64,000 nucleotides of DNA from Flavobacterium sp. 9 (lineage in GTDB: Bacteria; Bacteroidota; Bacteroidia; Flavobacteriales; Flavobacteriaceae): NCBI RefSeq assembly GCF_002754195.1, contig NZ_PEEU01000001.1, positions 5,704,001 to 5,768,000 on the forward strand, written 5' to 3'. Numbering within the stretch: the first letter of the stretch is position 1; each line of letters opens with the position of its first letter. Shown here in pieces: positions 9,273 to 16,828 of this stretch. The notes below the pieces were generated by a model, which was not told the DNA's origin, ran no database searches, and saw only the letters and a program-made list of their open reading frames with translations. The position numbers and the translations under genes were made by a program.

Positions 9273-10403
9273 TTATGACTTTTCATCAATTGGTAGAAAT
9301 CTATAAACTATGTGAGTATAAGCTTTGAATTTTACGTTTTTCCTGTATTGATCATCAAACGACTTTAGTTTGACAGTGGATGATTTAGAGATAAAGTTTA
9401 ATTTTTGAACACATAGCTTGATATTTAGATCTGAAACACCCATTTCTATCATTTGCGCGGTAAGGTTATCAAACCCTTTGGGAATATTCATTTTGTGCAC
9501 GTTAATAGATGCATCGTTCGCTTTTTTATATTTTTTAGATCTTTCATAAAGTGTGTCTATATAAAGTTTAGATGCCTTATGATTAAAATTAATTGTAGTT
9601 TCAGAATTGAGAAACTGTAGAAGATTAAATTGGTCAATACTGTTTTTATCATCGATGGTTACTACCTGCTGTTTTTTAGACCCAAGTTTATAAATATTAG
9701 GATCATATGCAATTAGCATATATGAATCGTTCAGTGGCAAGAACAATTGCAATCCTTTTAATCCAAAATCTCTTTGGCTGCCGATCGTCCAGTTTCGTTT
9801 TTCTAAAAACTGATTGTAGAGAACTAGGGGATTATCTGAAATAATGAAGGGGGTTGAAGTTGTATTTTTAATGAGTTTGTATTTGAGGTCCAAAAGATCA
9901 GAAGCCAGTAGTTCTGCGGATTGGAGTGAGTCATGTTTTCCTTGATAAGTTTGATGTTCCTTTAATTTAGAAACCATGTCATCACTGGAGAGATTACCTT
10001 CACTAATTTTAGATTTAGTTTCGGGAAGCTTTTGCTCAAGATTATTTAGAATTTTGAAATGAATAGGATTTCGAAGATCCAAAACAACCATAAAATGCAA
10101 CATTTTAAAATGATCTTTACTTTGGGTAATTGGCAGTTTTTCTTTTTCCCACATTTCTTTGAAGATTGGAGCGGAATCAGTTTCGTGCTGTGAAAGCCAA
10201 TTTTCCAGATTTCCGTCCTGGTCATAAAAGTAATCACTGCTGAGTTGTGAAGAAATCGACACCTGGTTTTTGAAAGTATTCAATTTTGTATTAAACATAC
10301 CAATTGTTTTTCCATTATTTTCATAAGAGAAAAAACGCTGGAAAAACTGCGGAACAAAGTGCTGATTTTTTGTAATATGTTTTTTCTGTTGAGCCATTTT
10401 CAT
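9273..10403 (-). CDS. DUF4238 domain protein
   Basis: The 376-residue protein opens with the DUF4238 signature HITKNQHFVPQFFQRFFS and continues with features of that family: an N-terminal nuclease-like alpha/beta region, DYFYDQDGNLENWLSQHE, and FIISDNPLVLYN in the middle. DUF4238 proteins are widespread orphans often found in accessory and defence regions; no reaction is established. No signal peptide or membrane helix is visible. It is divergent from the putAbiC-like gene, with 250 AT-rich bases between them. I kept the ATG at 10403; Met3 would serve equally. Confidence 0.75.
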   Translation of the reverse strand: MKMAQQKKHITKNQHFVPQFFQRFFSYENNGKTIGMFNTKLNTFKNQVSISSQLSSDYFYDQDGNLENWLSQHETDSAPIFKEMWEKEKLPITQSKDHFKMLHFMVVLDLRNPIHFKILNNLEQKLPETKSKISEGNLSSDDMVSKLKEHQTYQGKHDSLQSAELLASDLLDLKYKLIKNTTSTPFIISDNPLVLYNQFLEKRNWTIGSQRDFGLKGLQLFLPLNDSYMLIAYDPNIYKLGSKKQQVVTIDDKNSIDQFNLLQFLNSETTINFNHKASKLYIDTLYERSKKYKKANDASINVHKMNIPKGFDNLTAQMIEMGVSDLNIKLCVQKLNFISKSSTVKLKSFDDQYRKNVKFKAYTHIVYRFLPIDEKS

Positions 10404-10654
10404 TTTTCTAATAATCTCGCGGCAGAATGGGATTTATTCAGTTTATAATTAAGCCGGGTTAAATTCTAAAAAAATGTTTCAAATATATAAAACTTACCAA
10501 AATCAAAAAGCAGTATAAATACGTATTGTAAATGATTTTGAAAATTATTTCTTTGTTACGGTTTTCCGTAATAAAATTATGCATTAATTAATTTTATTTG
10601 TGTGTAACTAATATTAAAACATAATTTTTTATAATTAAATGCTGCTTGAATATT

Positions 10655-11749
10655 ATGAGTAAAGAAATAAATAAGGAGAATGAAGCAATAAAATTTGGAA
10701 CAAGGCTAAGTATACTTTATATAATTCTAGGTGTACTAGGCTTTGTTTTAATAATGTTACCTATGATTGCTTATTCTAGTGATAAATTGGAAAATGTAGG
10801 TATTGTTGGCGATACACTTGGAGGTATTTTAAATCCAATCTTTGCAGTTCCAGCAACCATTTTAACTTTTTTAGCATTTTGGGTACAATTTAAAGCTAAT
10901 CAAGAAGTACAGAATCAATTTAAAATCCAACAATTTGAGAGTCAGTTTTATGAAATGGTACGACTTCACAAGGAAAACATTAACGAAATGAAAATTTCGG
11001 GTTATGACTATAATATTTCTAAAACTCTCAATGAGAAAACAGGAGATAGTACAATTACAAGGAGCCAAGTAGAAAGATTTGTTGAAGGTAGGAAAGTTTT
11101 TGTTTCGATGGTTAAGGAGTTAATTGCTTGTTATGAATTTTGCAAATTATACGATATAACTAATAAATATAATTCACAAGAATTATTAGAACTATCATAT
11201 AGGATTTTCTTTTTTGGTTCTCAGTCAAGTCTTGTTTCCTCAAAGACAATTGATGATGATTATATTCAAATGATTAAAGATCAGTTAAAAATAGTAAGAG
11301 ATAAACATAAAGAAAGCATCGGTGGAATAAATGAATTTTATATACAAGAATCAAATAAGACCATAAAACTGCATATTAAATATGCCCCATTTACGGGACA
11401 TGAAAACCGATTAAGTCATTATTACAGGTATCTTTATAGTACCGTTAAATATGTTGTAGGAAAAGAAAAAGAAGGACTAATAACATACAATAAATCGCGT
11501 GAATATTTGAAAGTTTTAAGAGCACAAATATCAAATGATGAACAATTAATGCTTTATTATAATTATATAATTGGATTTGGAAAAGATTGGGAAAATGAGG
11601 GTTATTTAACAAAGTATAGAATGTTGCATAATTTACCTATTGATAAAGTAAAATATGCTGTAGCTCCAAGAGTTCATTTTCAGAGCTTTATAAGCTCTAT
11701 AAATCAAGATGAGGGAGATTTGTTTGAATGGGGAGATATAGATAACTAA
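10655..11749 (+). CDS. Putative phage abortive-infection protein, putAbiC type
   Basis: About 364 residues. Two membrane helices lie at the N-terminus (LYIILGVLGFVLIMLPMIAY and a second after GDTLGGILNPIFAVPATIL). They are followed by the motif FWVQFKANQEVQNQF, then FESQFYEMVRLHKENINEM, which is characteristic of the putAbiC family (Pfam PF16872 by my recollection). The remaining 230 residues are a cytoplasmic helical domain. Such proteins are thought to abort phage infection from the membrane, but few have been tested. ATG 10655 is preferred over the in-frame TTG at 10646. The next gene also encodes an N-terminally anchored membrane protein. Confidence 0.7.
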   Translation: MSKEINKENEAIKFGTRLSILYIILGVLGFVLIMLPMIAYSSDKLENVGIVGDTLGGILNPIFAVPATILTFLAFWVQFKANQEVQNQFKIQQFESQFYEMVRLHKENINEMKISGYDYNISKTLNEKTGDSTITRSQVERFVEGRKVFVSMVKELIACYEFCKLYDITNKYNSQELLELSYRIFFFGSQSSLVSSKTIDDDYIQMIKDQLKIVRDKHKESIGGINEFYIQESNKTIKLHIKYAPFTGHENRLSHYYRYLYSTVKYVVGKEKEGLITYNKSREYLKVLRAQISNDEQLMLYYNYIIGFGKDWENEGYLTKYRMLHNLPIDKVKYAVAPRVHFQSFISSINQDEGDLFEWGDIDN

Positions 11750-11935
11750 AATTTAATTCGAGGAACATAAGTAACAATTCAAAAAATGCTGAATATAAAA
11801 TTTTCAATAGCAAAAAAAGTAAATTCTGATCGTCTTCTCTGCAAAGACAGCTTTCGAGCTAAATTTTAAGACAGGAGGTAAAAAAAATATACAATTTGTT
11901 ATGATTTTTAAATCAGAATTAAAAAAAAATAAATA

Positions 11936-12751
11936 ATGATTAAAATCATTTATCAAGCAATGAAACTTAAACAACTAATTTATATACTTATTGCACTAGT
12001 ATTATTTGTAATAATATTATTGACAATAGATATTTTAACGGGATTTTGGTATTGGAATCGATATAACTTAATTTTCGATTCGTATGAATTCAATAATCTA
12101 GTTACTCCTAGTCTAACAATTATTGCGACTATTATTTATGCATACGCACTATTTCTTAGTCTTAAACAAAATAAGATAGTACTGAGTCAAAATATAAAAC
12201 CGCATTATGAAAGAGAAACAGAAAATTTGATTAATGATGCTCGTAACATTAAAATTGAAAACAAGACAATTCATTCTGATCAAGATATTAATGTTACAAA
12301 TTATATTCAATTTATAAATGAATCAATACTAAACCTTGCAAAGAACAAAGAATTTTTAGAGGATTATCAGAATTATAATAAAGGAGAAAAAATAACATCG
12401 GAATACATTATGAATAGAGATTACATATGTGATCTTATGTTTTTATCTGGATTTACTATGTTAAATAAAGTTTCATTTTTTTATGACAAACTTAAAGGTT
12501 TTATTGAAGAAATTAATCATTCAAAATTAATATCGGAAGACAAAGAACTTATAAAAAAAAGATTAACGGGTAGTTTATTAAGTGACTATATTTCCTTTAT
12601 TGAATTTGAAGATAATTATGGAAATATCATTCCTCCAGTTCCGTTACTTTTTGCTGATCTTAATAAAAGTGAGGTAAAATTTGAACATATTAGTAAAACT
12701 GATTTTAGAAAACATTACGAATATTTCAAAAAGGAATTTAACAAGCCATAA
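11936..12751 (+). CDS. Two-helix membrane protein of unknown function
   Basis: The 271-residue protein has two N-terminal membrane helices (LIYILIALVLFVIILLTIDIL and TPSLTIIATIIYAYALFL) followed by LKQNKIVLSQNIKPHYERE and a helical cytoplasmic domain. The layout, two helices then a Gln/Lys-rich helix, is the same as in the putAbiC-like neighbour, so it may be a distant relative. Its start may be ATG 11936 or Met9 (11960). It begins 186 bases after the neighbour and could share its promoter. Function unknown. Confidence 0.65.
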   Translation: MIKIIYQAMKLKQLIYILIALVLFVIILLTIDILTGFWYWNRYNLIFDSYEFNNLVTPSLTIIATIIYAYALFLSLKQNKIVLSQNIKPHYERETENLINDARNIKIENKTIHSDQDINVTNYIQFINESILNLAKNKEFLEDYQNYNKGEKITSEYIMNRDYICDLMFLSGFTMLNKVSFFYDKLKGFIEEINHSKLISEDKELIKKRLTGSLLSDYISFIEFEDNYGNIIPPVPLLFADLNKSEVKFEHISKTDFRKHYEYFKKEFNKP

Positions 12752-12800
12752 AATTAGAATAGCAAATTGTATCATTAAAATTTTAAATAAAATTAAATAT

Positions 12801-13502
12801 ATGGATCTTATTAACGTCAGTAGAAGAATAATGGTAGATATTGAAAAACTGGATGATATTGTAGATTCTTACTTTGAACCTATTAAAGATTTAACAGATA
12901 CAGCTTCAGATATTTTTACTCCTATTAAGGCAATTCATTCATTATACACTTTTAATAAAAAAATAAAATTCAAGAAATTCCTTAAAGCTTATGCAAAGAG
13001 CTTGAATGAAAATGGGTTTAGCAATTTTGATGATACTGAAAAATTAAAAAGATATCTAAAAGATGAGAAGAATTTTAATTTTCTGAGTGATACGATTGAA
13101 AATGCTATTAACTCGAAATCTATGTTTGGATCTGTTTTGTTAGGATATTATGCGGGGCAGATATTATCTCAATGTGAAAGAATAAATTATAAGGATCTTA
13201 TTATTATTGAAGGGCTAAAAGAGTTAAACGATATCGAATTATCTTGTTTTGCAAGAATTTATAATAGGGCTGATCTTTCAAAAATGGTGATTTTTCATGA
13301 GTTAAATTTACGCGGATTTGAATTTTTTTCAAAATTGACAATTGATAAACTAATTCAGTTGAGATTTATCACAAAAGATCATACTGTTTATCATGGATCT
13401 AATGGAAGTTACAATTTTATATCTACAAATGTTGCTGAAGAATTATTTTTCCTCATAAAAGTAGTAGGATTAAACGACGAATTGCTAAATTTTCATTATT
13501 AA
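12801..13502 (+). CDS. Hypothetical protein, 233 residues
   Basis: I start this gene at ATG 12801 (MDLINVSRRI). The longer frame from 12681 overlaps the previous gene by about 70 bases and its extra 40 residues look like non-coding translation. The product has no signal peptide; a helical N-terminal part (DIFTPIKAIHSLYTF) precedes a mixed domain with FGSVLLGYYAGQIL. The end looks like a winged-helix-like segment (LIQLRFITKDHTVYHG). I do not recognise the family. Placed last in a possible defence cassette, before a strong terminator. Confidence 0.6.
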   Translation: MDLINVSRRIMVDIEKLDDIVDSYFEPIKDLTDTASDIFTPIKAIHSLYTFNKKIKFKKFLKAYAKSLNENGFSNFDDTEKLKRYLKDEKNFNFLSDTIENAINSKSMFGSVLLGYYAGQILSQCERINYKDLIIIEGLKELNDIELSCFARIYNRADLSKMVIFHELNLRGFEFFSKLTIDKLIQLRFITKDHTVYHGSNGSYNFISTNVAEELFFLIKVVGLNDELLNFHY

Positions 13503-13518
13503 ATAATGTTCCAAAACA

Positions 13519-13597
13519 AAAAAAGAGACTTTAAAAGTCTCTTTTTTAAATTAATATATCTTTATAAATGATTATTTATGCAACTGTTTCAAGTCTC
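13519..13597. repeat. Terminator plus remnant of a third XRE-gene 3' end
   Basis: The hairpin AAAAGAGACTTT/AAAGTCTCTTTT terminates the 12801 gene. The bases after it (TTAATATATCTTTATAAATGA, split here only by family resemblance) align with the 3' flank and final codons of the intact XRE gene near 57620-57680 and of the truncated copy near 14345-14400. Past about 13597 the similarity ends. It therefore seems to be the scrap of a third copy. Confidence 0.5.
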
Positions 13598-13694
13598 CTA
13601 AATTTGGACACGTTTGTTATGTCAAAATTGTACTTCAATTTTCATTAGCTACGAAATTTCAGAAAACGTATAATTAAGCATAGATTTTGACATA

Positions 13695-13725
13695 AAAAAG
13701 CCCTTTTCTTACGAAATGGGCTTTT
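13695..13725. terminator. Hairpin terminator with TTGTGATC tail
   Basis: AAAAGCCC pairs with GGGCTTTT around a short loop, and the tail continues CGTCTTGTGATCC. Nearly the same arrangement occurs at 19857-19888, and a related one at 55450-55490. It may end the convergent small gene at 13826 on the minus strand. Confidence 0.6.
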
Positions 13726-13825
13726 CGTCTTGTGATCCTTACTAAATAATTTACAAAGAATCGTAAGATTCCTAATTTTTTAAGGGTTACGTTTTAATTA
13801 ATTTCTGTTATTCTATAATAATCTT

Positions 13826-14098
13826 TTAAGAATGAGTAAAAATATGAATAGATCTGCCTTCGCATGCGCCTTGATATTGTTGAAAAACAACTGCTGATTT
13901 AGCAATTCTACTCATTGTTCTTGAGCTACAAGCTTCGCTAAAGGATGAACTAAAATTTCCGTAAAACCAAGAAGAATCGCTTGATAGAGTGTCATAAGCT
14001 GCCCATGATTGCTTAATAGTGCTGTAGGGTGCAATTTGATTTACATCAAGTGATTCATTTACAGGAAGTAATTCAAAAAAATCATCTAATTTTTCCAT
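13826..14098 (-). CDS. Small hypothetical protein, 90 residues
   Basis: The product begins with an acidic, leader-like stretch (MEKLDDFFELLPVNES) and continues with a Ser/aromatic-rich part with two cysteines (SEACSSRTM, QGACEGRS). No membrane helix or signal peptide. It stands alone between terminators on an apparently rearranged stretch. The leader-like start and small size would fit a peptide precursor, but there is no maturation gene next to it; I do not recognise it. Confidence 0.5.
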   Translation of the reverse strand: MEKLDDFFELLPVNESLDVNQIAPYSTIKQSWAAYDTLSSDSSWFYGNFSSSFSEACSSRTMSRIAKSAVVFQQYQGACEGRSIHIFTHS

Positions 14099-14313
14099 AA
14101 TTTAGTTTTTAAGTTAGTAGTAAATAAAAGAAAAATTATATAGTATTTAACACGTATTTATACCTGATTTTATGTTTCTTGACTTTTATTGTAAAAAAAT
14201 ACAGTCATTTTATTAGTCTTAGCAATTGTTATATATCTGAAACTCGCTCTACTAAGAGTTCTTTTTAAAAGGCAAATGTTTCCTGACTTCGCATTTATAA
14301 TACTTCCAAAACC

Positions 14314-14343
14314 AAAAAAAGAGACTTAAAAAGTCTCTTTTTT
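14314..14343. terminator. Hairpin terminator of the truncated XRE copy
   Basis: AAAAAGAGACTT and AAGTCTCTTTTT form a strong A/T-flanked stem 25 bases beyond the stop of the XRE remnant on the minus strand. It is a near copy of the hairpins at 13519 and 57593. Confidence 0.7.
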
Positions 14344-14367
14344 GTTTTAAATATCTTTATAAACAAA

Positions 14368-14691
14368 TTATTTATCCTTAATCAATTTCTCAAACCTCGC
14401 CATCATTTCATCTTTCTCTTTCAACATACGCTCATACAAAGCAATTTTTTCATCATATAATTCCACAATTTTGTCAATTGTATTAAAAGTAGGATTGTCA
14501 TTTCTTTGATATCCAATACCATTATCACCAAATGAATTAGAAATAACATTCACCGCTTGTTCTTCATCAAAATTCTGAAAAGCTTCAACTGGAATTTTTA
14601 ATACAGCTGAAATTTGTTTTAACAGATTTTCTTCAATTACATCTTTCTGCTTAAGCATAGAAATTTTCTTCTGATTCCAGTCATTTCTCGG
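14368..14691 (-). pseudogene. 5'-truncated copy of the XRE regulator at 57649
   Basis: From NDWNQKKIS (near 14690) to the stop at 14368 the translation matches the intact XRE gene closely: KDVIEENLLKQISAVLKIP, AFQNFDEEQA, DEKIALYERMLKEK. The N-terminal part that holds the DNA-binding helices (FREMLNIKQEALAFDL in the intact gene) is missing, and an in-frame stop lies only a dozen codons upstream of the match. The Met at 14658 could start a 96-residue protein without the HTH. It is best read as a decayed duplicate; a functional short antagonist form cannot be excluded. Confidence 0.7.
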
Positions 14692-14760
14692 ATTTTCTGG
14701 GTTTTTCTGTTACAAATGCTTGAAAAATTGTCATTTAGTTTAAGTTGCATTTTGATTTTT

Positions 14761-14788
14761 GTTGTTTCATATTATAACATGAAACAAC
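14761..14788. promoter_or_regulatory. 10-base inverted repeat, possible operator
   Basis: GTTGTTTCAT (14761-14770) and ATGAAACAAC (14779-14788) are perfect inverted repeats around an 8-base AT spacer. They lie between the XRE remnant and the divergent sulfatase gene. This is the size and symmetry of a dimeric repressor site; no regulator is assigned. Confidence 0.4.
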
Positions 14789-14938
14789 TTTATGTGGTTT
14801 ACTCGTAAGTACTTTCTTTAAATTTATCTTATCGATTATAGTATTGCCAAAAAATAATGGATTTCCATTATTTAAAAATGTAATCAATTTTGAGATACTA
14901 TAGAAATCTAAAGCTTTGAATAATTTAAAACCCTTATT

Positions 14939-16543
14939 ATGAACAGAAAAAAACTTTTATTATTAGTATTGGTGATTTCGTGTTTTTCGAGTCTGCTTAT
15001 TAATGCGCAGTCAAAGAAAAGCCCGAATATTATTATTTTATTGTCAGATGATACCGGATGGGGAGATTTAGGTCCTTATGGCGGTGGAGAAGCAAGAGGA
15101 GCTGCAACTCCCAACATCGATCGTATGGCAAATGAAGGTATGCAGTTTTGGTCATTTTACGGACAACCAAGCTGTACACCGGGAAGAGCAGCATTAATAA
15201 CCGGAAGAATACCTAATCGAAGCGGTATGACTACGGTTGCATTTCCTGGAGATGGAGGTGGTCTTCCTAAAGCAGAATGGACATTGGCTTCTCTGTTAAA
15301 ACGTAAAAACTACAATACATTTTTTGCCGGAAAATGGCACCTTGGCGAAGAAGATTATTCTATGCCAATTGCACAAGGTTTTGATGTTATGAAGAACGTT
15401 ACTTTATACCACTTAAACGCTTACACATATACAGATCCGGAATGGAATGCTGATATGCCAGACGATATTAGAGCAACATGGGTTAAAGGAACCAAAGGAG
15501 CTTTAGAAGGAGAAGCTGGAAAACCATACAGAGAAGTTAGAAAAATAGATGGAAAAGTAATTCCGTTTTTAGATCAATATACAGAAGAAGAATCTATAAA
15601 ATGGCTTAAGGAAAATGCAAAAAAAGACAAACCATTTTTTATGGAAATTTCTTTTGCTAAAAACCACCAGCCAAATTTACCACATCCGGATTATGCTGGA
15701 AAATCTGCAGGAAAAAACAAATACGCCGATTGTATTGTTGAACTAGATGCCAGAATTGGCCATATTATGGATGAGGTTCGTAATCTGGGAATTGCCGAAA
15801 ACACTTTAATTATCTATACAGTAGATAATGGTACTTGGCAGGATGTATATCCAGATTGCGGATATACACCTTTTAGAGGTACAAAAGGTACAGATAGAGA
15901 AGGAGGAAGCCGTATTCCAACATTGGCTTGGTGGCCGGGACAAATTAAAGCAAATAGCAAGAATAGTGATATCTTAGGAACACTTGATTTTATGGCAACA
16001 TTTGCAGCATTGTCAGGGCAGGAATTGCCAACGGTAGACAGAGAAGGTAAGCCAACAATTTTTGATAGTTATGATATGTCTCCGGTTTTATTTGGAACTG
16101 GAAAATCAAAACGAACAATGTGGTTTTATTTTACAGAAGATGAATTATTGCCGGGAGCAATAAGAATTGGAAAATTTAAAGCAGTCTTTAATTTACGTGG
16201 TGATAACGGACAAGCAACTGGAGGTTTAGCAGTAGATTCTAATTTAGGCTGGAAAGGCGGCTCGAGTTATGTAGCAACTGTACCACAAATATTTGACTTA
16301 TGGGCAGATCCGCAAGAGCGTTACGATTTATTCATGAACAACTTTACAGAGAAAACGTGGTTCTTGCCAACTGTTCAGAATATTATTGGAGAATTTGCCA
16401 AAACCTATGAAAAATATCCACCTCACGTAGTACAAAGTAACCTGTATCCTGGTCCAATTACTATTGATAACTATTTGAAGCTTAAAGATGCACAAGAGAA
16501 ATTAAAATCGATATCAACTTCTAAAAGAAGTGGTGGCGGGTGA
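14939..16543 (+). CDS. Exported arylsulfatase (type I, formylglycine-dependent)
   Basis: The 534-residue protein has a Sec signal peptide (KKLLLLVLVISCFSSLLINA, cleaved before Gln). The sulfatase signature CTPGRAALITGR starts at Cys79, the residue converted to formylglycine, with Arg83 in its usual place. Metal-ligand motifs include SDDTGWGD (Asp37, Asp38) and VDNGT, with GKWHLG holding the catalytic Lys. It cleaves sulfate esters in the periplasm or outside the cell; the substrate is unknown, and no polysaccharide-utilisation genes lie beside it. A formylglycine-generating enzyme must be encoded elsewhere. It is monocistronic with a hairpin terminator. Confidence 0.93.
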   Translation: MNRKKLLLLVLVISCFSSLLINAQSKKSPNIIILLSDDTGWGDLGPYGGGEARGAATPNIDRMANEGMQFWSFYGQPSCTPGRAALITGRIPNRSGMTTVAFPGDGGGLPKAEWTLASLLKRKNYNTFFAGKWHLGEEDYSMPIAQGFDVMKNVTLYHLNAYTYTDPEWNADMPDDIRATWVKGTKGALEGEAGKPYREVRKIDGKVIPFLDQYTEEESIKWLKENAKKDKPFFMEISFAKNHQPNLPHPDYAGKSAGKNKYADCIVELDARIGHIMDEVRNLGIAENTLIIYTVDNGTWQDVYPDCGYTPFRGTKGTDREGGSRIPTLAWWPGQIKANSKNSDILGTLDFMATFAALSGQELPTVDREGKPTIFDSYDMSPVLFGTGKSKRTMWFYFTEDELLPGAIRIGKFKAVFNLRGDNGQATGGLAVDSNLGWKGGSSYVATVPQIFDLWADPQERYDLFMNNFTEKTWFLPTVQNIIGEFAKTYEKYPPHVVQSNLYPGPITIDNYLKLKDAQEKLKSISTSKRSGGG

Positions 16544-16586
16544 AAATAAAAATCAAATTTATTTATAATTTAGTACTGTTTCATGC

Positions 16587-16624
16587 AAGAGCCTATAACT
16601 TATTTAAGTTTTAGGCTCTTTTTT
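16587..16624 (+). terminator. Rho-independent terminator of the sulfatase gene
   Basis: AAGAGCCTA pairs with TAGGCTCTT around a loop that can itself pair (AACTTATTTAAGTT), and a T run follows. It lies 44 bases beyond the stop codon. Confidence 0.8.
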
Positions 16625-16828
16625 AATGTTTTAGAATCTGATTGTTTCTTTATCGAAATAAAATATTTCTTCCCAACCTTTTCGCATTTTTATGCCTCTA
16701 TCTTTATAGGAAGAAAATTTACTTTAAAGATTTTTGTTTCAGTACTCTTGTAATGGAATAAATTTTTGTTTTTTTACTTCTGTATAATAGTTGAAAATTC
16801 AAAAGCATTCTCCACTAAACAAAAATCG

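Larger units (their letters stand above)
13503..13825. other. Intergenic region with two terminators and an 11-base inverted repeat
   Basis: Besides the repeat at 13519-13597, this region holds an 11-base inverted repeat (TATGTCAAAAT at 13618-13628 and its complement at 13684-13694) and, right after it, a second hairpin terminator with GCCC/GGGC stem at about 13695-13725. No open frame of note was seen. Confidence 0.5.

Noticed and set aside
12681..12800. N-terminal 40 codons of the longer frame for the 12801 gene
   Set aside because: They overlap the preceding gene and look like out-of-frame translation; ATG 12801 starts a plausible protein.
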